Shown here: positions 48,143 through 53,211 of the stretch, one piece after another
How the letters are laid out: each line of letters starts with the position of its first letter
How positions within the stretch are numbered: the first letter of the stretch is position 1
DNA from: an uncultured Allomuricauda sp.
GTDB taxonomy: Bacteria; Bacteroidota; Bacteroidia; Flavobacteriales; Flavobacteriaceae
NCBI RefSeq assembly: GCF_947258355.1
Contig: NZ_CAMYIC010000016.1
Location: 1 to 53,211, forward strand
DNA length: 53,211 bases
Direction of reading: 5' to 3'
Translations under genes and position numbers: made by a program
The notes under the pieces: generated by a model
Seen by the model: the letters and a program-made list of their open reading frames with translations, nothing else
Databases searched by the model: none
What the model was told of the DNA's origin: nothing

Positions 48143-49309
48143 ATGAATATTTCTAAACCTACAATGGTAGTCATTGCCTTGATCTTTTCTGCTTTGACTT
48201 TTGCCCAAGATGTTGAATTGACCAAAAAGGACAGTATTGTCCAAAGTTACTGGCTAGTATCTTTGGGAACCAATATTGTAGATGATTCCGGAGACGAGTT
48301 CGGTGAGCTTTTTGATCTAAGCGAAGGCTGGAACATGGTTCCATACCCTTCTAGGATAAGTGTTGGTCGATATTTTAAAAATGGACTGGGATTGGAAGCG
48401 ATTGGTTCCTATAACCGTTACAAGGAAGGAAAGATTGTGGATAATGTGGTCAACCCGGAGGATGTCGATTATTGGGGTCTGGATTTTAGGGTGAGCTACG
48501 ATTTAAATATGATTTTGGGAGAAACCGGTTTTTTTGACCCTTATATCGGGATTGGAGCTGGATATACCGATGCCAACAATCAAGGTAGGGGAACATATAA
48601 TGCGGTTGTGGGTTTTAGGACATGGTTCTCTGATCATTGGGGATTGGATTTCAACTCTACAGGAAAGTGGGCGATGGATACTGAAAATGCTTCCAACCAT
48701 ATACAGCATGCGCTTGGTGTAGCTTACAGGTTTGAGGTGGAAAAAGGTCTTTCCAGAAAAGGTGAGGAAAAATTAGCGCTTTTAAAGGAACTTGAAGAGG
48801 AACAGCAAAGGGTTCAAGATTCAATTGCGGATGCAGAGGAAGCAGCAAGATTGGCAGAACGTTTACAGAGAGAGAAAGAAGCTGCAGAACTTGCCGCTGC
48901 TGAAAAAGCAAAGAGAGAAGCTGAAGAAGCAAGAAGAGCAAAGCTTCGAAACACTATCAACGATCTGGGCAATGTTTACTTTAAGTTGAACTCATCTTAT
49001 TTAACCTCTAAGGACAAAGAGTTATTAGATCAATTGGTTGCAATTATGAATGATGAACCCAATTTGACGATAAAAGTAACAGCACATACTGATTCCAGAG
49101 GTACCAAAAAATACAATCAATGGCTTTCTGAACGTAGAGCGGAGCGAACGGTAGACTATGTAATTTCCAAAGGAATTTCCGAGAATAGGATCAGTCACGA
49201 AGCTTTTGGGGAAACCCGCTTGGTAAATGAGTGTGAGGATGGTGTTCGTTGTACCGAGGAACAGCATGCCAAGAATAGAAGGTCGGAGTTTCAGATAATC
49301 AACTTCTAG
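48143..49309 (+). CDS. OmpA family outer-membrane protein
   Basis: This is 388 aa with a signal peptide (to about Ala21). An N-terminal eight-strand-type barrel covers about 25-200 (FDPYIGIGAGYTD is a typical strand). A highly charged Glu/Ala/Arg coiled coil follows (about 205-270). The C-terminal OmpA domain (about 275-388) contains the peptidoglycan-contact motif TAHTDSRGTKKYNQWLSERR, with Asp and Arg for diaminopimelate. It links outer membrane and cell wall. A strong terminator follows. Confidence 0.95.
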   Translation: MNISKPTMVVIALIFSALTFAQDVELTKKDSIVQSYWLVSLGTNIVDDSGDEFGELFDLSEGWNMVPYPSRISVGRYFKNGLGLEAIGSYNRYKEGKIVDNVVNPEDVDYWGLDFRVSYDLNMILGETGFFDPYIGIGAGYTDANNQGRGTYNAVVGFRTWFSDHWGLDFNSTGKWAMDTENASNHIQHALGVAYRFEVEKGLSRKGEEKLALLKELEEEQQRVQDSIADAEEAARLAERLQREKEAAELAAAEKAKREAEEARRAKLRNTINDLGNVYFKLNSSYLTSKDKELLDQLVAIMNDEPNLTIKVTAHTDSRGTKKYNQWLSERRAERTVDYVISKGISENRISHEAFGETRLVNECEDGVRCTEEQHAKNRRSEFQIINF

Positions 49310-49330
49310 TAAAGTTTATAGTTCAAATAA

Positions 49331-49360
49331 AAAAGGCCCGGATATATTCGGGCCTTTTTT
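49331..49360. terminator. Bidirectional terminator between ompA and ATP-grasp genes
   Basis: A perfect ten-bp stem, AAAAGGCCCG with CGGGCCTTTT, surrounds an eight-base loop, with A-runs and T-runs on both sides. It separates two convergent genes and should stop transcription from either direction. Confidence 0.9.
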
Positions 49361-49381
49361 GTATTGTAAAAAATTGTTATA

Positions 49382-50407
49382 CTACCATTTTTTAATGGGC
49401 ATCATTTTATCACATTTGGAAAACATAAGGCCATCGGTAAAGTTATTGTATTGCTCCACGGAATTTTCACCTTTCAACCAAGATATATAAATAGCTGGCG
49501 TATTGATTCCCGCTTCGTGGGAGAACGGATATCCGCCACCGAATCTCGGATTCATTTCCAAATAATATACCTTTCCATCGCTTACGAAAAAGTCACAGTC
49601 CATATTACCTATATGTCCGGTTTTTTCTCCAATCAATTTGGCGATTTCAGAAAAGTCATGGTTCACTACAGATAATGCTTTATCGGTTTCACCGGAACGC
49701 ATGGCCATTTTTTTTCTAATGAATGAGCCAAAATGGTTGCCATTGAAATCATTTAAAATATCAATTCCGTATTCCTCTCCGTTGATTTTTTCCTGAATAA
49801 GTATGCTTTTGTCAATATCAGAGGAACTGGCATCTTTAAGAATCGATTTTTGGATTTTGATGCTTTGAAGTCGATATGCCAATTGTAGTTCCTCTTCATT
49901 TTCAACAATATCAATGGCAATCGAGGCACTTCCCCAACGTGGTTTGACAATAAGCGGAAACTTCAATTCTCCACTGTTCAAGGCATCGGTGGTATCTTTT
50001 ATGGTGAGATATGTTTTGGGTGTGCCAACACCAATTTCCTTAAAAAAATTGAACGTTTTCCATTTGTCAAAGGCAATATCAATTACTTCTGGATTGGATA
50101 CGATTACCTTGGCCCCCGCGGATTCCAGTTCATCCTTATGTTCGGCCAATATGGGCAGCTCTAAATCATTTAGCGAGATTATCGCGTCTATTCTGTGCTT
50201 AACAATCAAGTCCTTTAACGTATCAATATATTCACCACTGTATATGGATGGGACTTGGATGGCTACATCTGCATCTACCAATGCCGGGGCAGATAGCTGA
50301 CTATCTGCAGCCAGAACGAGTCCATTGCCATTCAGGGCTTCCTTAAAATAATTTATTAGATAATTTCGGCGTCCTGCACAGGTAAAAAGGATATTGGTTG
50401 TGTTCAT
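49382..50407 (-). CDS. ATP-grasp ligase, CarB-like, polysaccharide-cluster type
   Basis: This is 341 aa with no signal peptide. An N-terminal Rossmann-like region (NILFTCAGRRNYLINYF) precedes an ATP-grasp fold: FPLIVKPRWGSASI is the lysine/glycine-rich ATP loop, and YYLEMNPRFGGGYP carries the metal-binding Glu and Asn. Such enzymes join a carboxylate to an amine through acyl phosphate. The gene is ten bases downstream of the CapK-like ligase gene, a pairing seen in exopolysaccharide or sugar-modification clusters. Substrate is unknown. Confidence 0.88.
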   Translation of the reverse strand: MNTTNILFTCAGRRNYLINYFKEALNGNGLVLAADSQLSAPALVDADVAIQVPSIYSGEYIDTLKDLIVKHRIDAIISLNDLELPILAEHKDELESAGAKVIVSNPEVIDIAFDKWKTFNFFKEIGVGTPKTYLTIKDTTDALNSGELKFPLIVKPRWGSASIAIDIVENEEELQLAYRLQSIKIQKSILKDASSSDIDKSILIQEKINGEEYGIDILNDFNGNHFGSFIRKKMAMRSGETDKALSVVNHDFSEIAKLIGEKTGHIGNMDCDFFVSDGKVYYLEMNPRFGGGYPFSHEAGINTPAIYISWLKGENSVEQYNNFTDGLMFSKCDKMMPIKKW

Positions 50408-50417
50408 TTATAGTTGG

Positions 50418-51776
50418 CTAAATGGTTATGGATATTTCTTTTTGTTTTCTCTTCTGTTCTTCTGTCACAAGGTTGCGGGTCAGCTTTCTCTTTTTCGAAC
50501 TTAGCAAAGGTATTTCATTTACATAATTTACCGTTACTTCAGCAGAATTTCCCACAAGTGATTTAAAGACAGTTAAAAACTCGTTCTCTTTCTTTTTGGA
50601 AAAACTGGAATCCACATTCAGCTTTATGGTGTACTTCTTTTTATCTGTTTGCAAATACTGTACTTGATTGATTTCAGAAAACTTGGGTAAAATACCCATG
50701 AATGCATAGGGACTTATCATGGCCCCGTCGGTATTCTTTAAAATATCGGTTTTTCGACCTTCAACAGTTTCCAATATCGGGAACGGATGGGTGGATACTG
50801 TTGACATGGCACCAACATCCCCTGTATCATATCGAATCATCGGGGTAGCATGATTATAAAGGTCGGTTACGACAATTCTTCCAAGTTCTCCGTTCTTTAC
50901 CGGCTCATCTTTGTCAAAATCCAGTATCTCCACTATATAACTAGCCCAATTCACTACAAAATGCTCACTGTCCATATCCTGTTGGGCAATGATTCCATTT
51001 TCAAAATTCGAATACCTCGAAACCATTGGAGTGTTAAAATAGTACCACATTCTGCTTCGAACGTGTCTTGGAAGGTTTTCGGACATTCCAATAATTGACT
51101 TTACATTGCACTCTATAGGTTTTGATTCTATTTTGTCCAGGTAATCACAGATTTTTTCCAATGCCGATGGATAGCCCAACCACCCTTTGGGAGATTTATC
51201 TTTTTCAAGCTTTTTAAGTAAATGCTTGATATTCTCAGGCTCCAACTCTTCCACATCTATTTGCTCGATATTTTGCAAAAATGAAGGGAGTTTTCCTTTT
51301 TTGAGGGTTTTGCTCCAGAGTCTTACATAAAGCAATTTATCTCCCAATGTATAGCCAGCCCTGCCCGCAAAAAATAAGGTATCGGCGGTATTTCTATTTC
51401 GCTTTCTTTGGGTTTGTTCAATGGTAAAGGGAGTTCCCGTTGAGCCACTGGTGAAAATCGTATGTAATTTACCGTTTTCGGAATTTCTTACCAATAAACT
51501 GTCGAGGTTGCTTTTTACGATATGTTTGTTCGTTACCGGAAAATCATCAAGCGTTTTGTAACCTTTTAGATTGTTGTAAAACTTAGAGTTGTTGACAGCG
51601 TTGTCCAACATCTCCTTAAGTGGTCCCTCATTCTTTTTTTTCAATGCCTCAAAAGAATTTAAGGAAAATGAATGCTCAATATCGGTCAAATCCTTTCTGA
51701 TTTTTCCTCCTCTTGCAGTATCCAGGGCCCAAAATGCGGAGTTTCTTATACGATTTAAGTAGTTATTATTGTTCAT
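50418..51776 (-). CDS. CapK/PaaK-like adenylate-forming ligase
   Basis: This is 452 aa. The phenylacetate-CoA ligase-type AMP-binding fold is seen in TIFTSGSTGTPFTIEQT (P-loop), RYDTGDVGAM (motif with adenylate-contact Asp) and a C-terminal lid ending in a Lys-rich tail. CapK-type members act in capsule or exopolysaccharide synthesis and probably activate a carboxylate. It precedes the ATP-grasp gene and likely forms a two-step amide-forming pair with it. First gene of the minus-strand unit. Confidence 0.88.
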   Translation of the reverse strand: MNNNNYLNRIRNSAFWALDTARGGKIRKDLTDIEHSFSLNSFEALKKKNEGPLKEMLDNAVNNSKFYNNLKGYKTLDDFPVTNKHIVKSNLDSLLVRNSENGKLHTIFTSGSTGTPFTIEQTQRKRNRNTADTLFFAGRAGYTLGDKLLYVRLWSKTLKKGKLPSFLQNIEQIDVEELEPENIKHLLKKLEKDKSPKGWLGYPSALEKICDYLDKIESKPIECNVKSIIGMSENLPRHVRSRMWYYFNTPMVSRYSNFENGIIAQQDMDSEHFVVNWASYIVEILDFDKDEPVKNGELGRIVVTDLYNHATPMIRYDTGDVGAMSTVSTHPFPILETVEGRKTDILKNTDGAMISPYAFMGILPKFSEINQVQYLQTDKKKYTIKLNVDSSFSKKKENEFLTVFKSLVGNSAEVTVNYVNEIPLLSSKKRKLTRNLVTEEQKRKQKEISITI

Positions 51777-51916
51777 TGGTTGAGGTTGTAAGTAGTTGGG
51801 GTATTATCAAGCCAAACTCATGTTTCAAAATGTAGTAATTGATGTTTGTTCATTTATTAAGAAACCGTTATATGGTTAAACGTCACACTGCATGCAACAA
51901 AATTTCGGTTCATATA

Positions 51917-51924
51917 CAAAGTTA
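51917..51924 (-). promoter_or_regulatory. Putative promoter of the CapK-ATP-grasp unit
   Basis: TAACTTTG on the minus strand matches TAnnTTTG and lies about 140 bases before the ATG at 51776, giving a long 5' leader. No perfect -33 TTG is visible. Confidence 0.4.
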
Positions 51925-51991
51925 ACAGGCTATTTCTTTTAAACCAGTTTTTACTGTCTTTTAATTACAACGCTTTTTTTTCACAAAAAGT

Positions 51992-52049
51992 ATCATTTTT
52001 CCATCATGCATTTCCGGTTTTGGAAATGAACAATTCCATGAAAAATGAT
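51992..52049. repeat. Long imperfect hairpin in the divergent intergenic region
   Basis: ATCATTTTT (51992-52000) pairs with AAAAATGAT (52041-52049), and inside it CATTTCC (52009-52015) pairs with GGAAATG (52022-52028), with unpaired bases between. The inner stem covers the start codon of the small ORF at 52026. It could be a cruciform operator, an RNA switch, or a terminator of an upstream leader. Confidence 0.55.
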
Positions 52050-52124
52050 GGAGCTATGATCTGGTGTGCACTCATAGTATTTTTTTGCGTTTCATCGATA
52101 TTTTATATGAAAAAGATTGACTGA
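52026..52124 (+). CDS. Candidate 32-aa single-span membrane protein
   Basis: An ATG-to-TGA frame codes for 32 residues. MNNSMKNDGAM is polar, residues about 12-27 (IWCALIVFFCVSSIFY) form one hydrophobic span, and the end MKKID is basic, giving an in-out topology consistent with the positive-inside rule. A second possible start is Met5. Its start codon lies in a hairpin, and a promoter for the next gene begins at its 3' end. No homologue is recognised; a chance ORF is still possible at this length. Confidence 0.4.
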   Translation: MNNSMKNDGAMIWCALIVFFCVSSIFYMKKID

Positions 52125-52145
52125 GTCCTAATCGGCATATTTTTG
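52117..52145 (+). promoter_or_regulatory. Bacteroidota-type promoter of the FN3 gene
   Basis: TTG at 52117-52119, then 18 bases, then TATTTTTG at 52138-52145. This fits TTG-N17-23-TAnnTTTG and is the best promoter match in the window. It predicts a leader of about 40 bases before the ATG at 52189. Confidence 0.6.
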
Positions 52146-52188
52146 TTATAGTCCCCTCCCTTGTGTCAACCTAAAAAGCTCAGTTACA

Positions 52189-53211
52189 ATGCCTAAAAAA
52201 CTACTCTTCTATTTATTTCTTTTCGGAACATTCAGCGCTGTAGCGCAAAATCTCTATGATGATTCCAATGCTGCCTCGCCAACCAATGAGGCGAATACAA
52301 CAACGGGTTGGACAGGTTCAGCCTTATTGTTTTCGGACAATACGGATGCCCAATCGGGGCTCTTTTCCATTAGGGCAGAATCCAATGGTAATAACGGCAC
52401 TTTTGTTCAGTATTCATTTGATGCTGTTGCTGGGCAGGACTACACAATATCCATATGGGCAAGGGAAGGTGACCAATCCAATCAGCCAGCCTTTGCCAAT
52501 TGGCAAGGGTTAAGTGGCTTTAGTACGACTCCAATAGTTGGCAATACTTGGACCCAATACTCTTTTAATGTTACTGCTACCTCTTCAACTCCTTCTATAA
52601 GAGTTTATGTAAGCCCTTGGTCGGCAAGACTTGAGGCTGGAAATGCTGTTCTGTTTGATAATATAACCATCATACCTGAAGGTGGAGACACGGAGGCACC
52701 GAGCGCGGTGACGGACGTATCGTCCTCCAACACGACATCAACGGGCACGGACCTTACATGGAGCGCTTCCACGGACAATGTGGGTGTGACCAACTACGAG
52801 GTTTTCCAGGATGGGGTGAGCATTGCCAATACGGGCACTGCCACGACCTTCGGTGTAACTGGCCTAACGGCGAGCACGAGCTACGACTTCACGGTATTCG
52901 CCGAGGATGCTGCTGGCAATGTATCGGTAGTGGGGAACACGGAGACGGTCCTGACAGCTGCTGCCACTGACACGGAGGCACCGAGCGCGGTGACGGACCT
53001 TGTTTCCTCCAATACGACATCAACGGGCACGGACCTGACATGGAGCGCTTCCACGGACAATGTGGGTGTGACCAACTACGAGGTGTTCCAGGACGGTGTG
53101 AGCATCGCCAACACGGGCACGGCCACGACCTTCGGGGTCACGGGCCTTGCAGCCAGCACGAGCTACGATTTCACGGTATTCGCCGAGGATGCTGCTGGCA
53201 ATATATCGGCA
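52189..53211 (+). CDS. Secreted protein with CBM-like and FN3 repeat domains (3' end outside window)
   Basis: An open frame of 341 codons runs off the window end. A signal peptide MPKKLLFYLFLFGTFSAVAQ comes first. Residues about 21-165 form a jelly-roll-like domain of the CBM4/9 type (VQYSFDAVAGQDYTISIWAR and AVLFDNITI resemble its strands). Then fibronectin type III repeats of 94 residues start at about residue 167, with the usual WSASTDNVGVTNYEVFQDG core. The second repeat is cut by the window. The enzymatic or sorting part, if any, lies beyond; a carbohydrate-active or adhesive surface protein is likely. The repeats are much richer in ACG, GAC and GGC codons than neighbouring genes. Confidence 0.85.
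   Translation, partial: MPKKLLFYLFLFGTFSAVAQNLYDDSNAASPTNEANTTTGWTGSALLFSDNTDAQSGLFSIRAESNGNNGTFVQYSFDAVAGQDYTISIWAREGDQSNQPAFANWQGLSGFSTTPIVGNTWTQYSFNVTATSSTPSIRVYVSPWSARLEAGNAVLFDNITIIPEGGDTEAPSAVTDVSSSNTTSTGTDLTWSASTDNVGVTNYEVFQDGVSIANTGTATTFGVTGLTASTSYDFTVFAEDAAGNVSVVGNTETVLTAAATDTEAPSAVTDLVSSNTTSTGTDLTWSASTDNVGVTNYEVFQDGVSIANTGTATTFGVTGLAASTSYDFTVFAEDAAGNISA
52687..53211 (+). repeat. Tandem near-identical 282-bp FN3-encoding repeats
   Basis: Repeat 1 is 52687-52968 and repeat 2 begins at 52969 and is cut after 81 codons. Of those 81 codons, 62 are identical, 14 differ only by synonymous changes and 5 change the amino acid. The unit is 94 residues, one FN3 domain plus linker. Confidence 0.9.

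Noticed and set aside
52605..53075. Two similar minus-strand frames in the FN3 repeats
   Set aside because: They are antisense copies produced by the repeated, GC-rich sequence; their similarity only mirrors the FN3 repeats.

Overview
The window looks like a chromosomal segment of a marine-type Flavobacteriaceae bacterium (Bacteroidota). Supporting signs are a SusC/SusD pair, many lipoproteins with short signal peptides, an LptD-like protein of the flavobacterial type, bacillithiol synthesis (BshA), an AT-rich background, few Shine-Dalgarno sites, and several upstream TAnnTTTG boxes typical of Bacteroidota sigma-A promoters. A Muricauda/Allomuricauda-like genus is plausible, but I cannot prove it from sequence alone.

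Layout. (1) 1-1.7 kb: a tRNA-Arg(UCU) with terminator, a duplicated 3' tRNA fragment, a small lipoprotein and a Crp/Fnr-type regulator. (2) 1.8-13.2 kb: a polysaccharide-utilisation-like locus, susC-susD-GH3 on the minus strand, with a divergent FG-GAP/UnbV lipoprotein and a LacI-type operator between the two arms. (3) 13.2-22.9 kb: a tight five-gene minus-strand operon (D-amino-acid transaminase, N-acyl-D-amino-acid deacylase, M20 peptidase, two class-C-like serine hydrolases). Diverging from it is a four-gene plus-strand operon (nucleotidase, esterase, VanX-type D-Ala-D-Ala dipeptidase lipoprotein, second esterase). Together they read as a pathway for D-amino-acid peptides, perhaps from peptidoglycan. 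(4) 22.9-27.6 kb: a minus-strand housekeeping operon, tsaD-rsmE-DUF4159-AI-2E transporter-methyltransferase. (5) 27.6-35.6 kb: TamB, then pfkA-gap-BadF-type sugar kinase, then convergent ridA. (6) 35.6-43.4 kb: LptD-like protein, secreted N-acetylmuramoyl-L-alanine amidase, MCE/MlaD protein, a membrane Fe-S protein with its CCG-domain partner, and a small conserved protein. (7) 43.5-49.3 kb: a NagZ-like GH3 fused to a serine hydrolase, bshA, a small lipoprotein and an OmpA-family protein, closed by a strong terminator. (8) 49.4-53.2 kb: an ATP-grasp plus CapK-like adenylate-forming pair on the minus strand. Diverging from it are a possible 32-aa membrane protein and the start of a large secreted protein with a carbohydrate-binding-like domain and near-identical, GC-rich FN3 repeats, cut by the window end.

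Cell-envelope themes run through much of the window: outer-membrane import (SusCD), envelope assembly (TamB, LptD, MCE), peptidoglycan breakdown (amidase, NagZ fusion, VanX) and D-amino-acid catabolism. The most interesting candidate system is the divergent pair of operons at 13.2-22.9 kb. Its enzymes are individually recognisable, but the combination could form a complete D-peptide salvage route. The near-identical FN3 repeats and the candidate small membrane ORF at the right edge are the next most notable.
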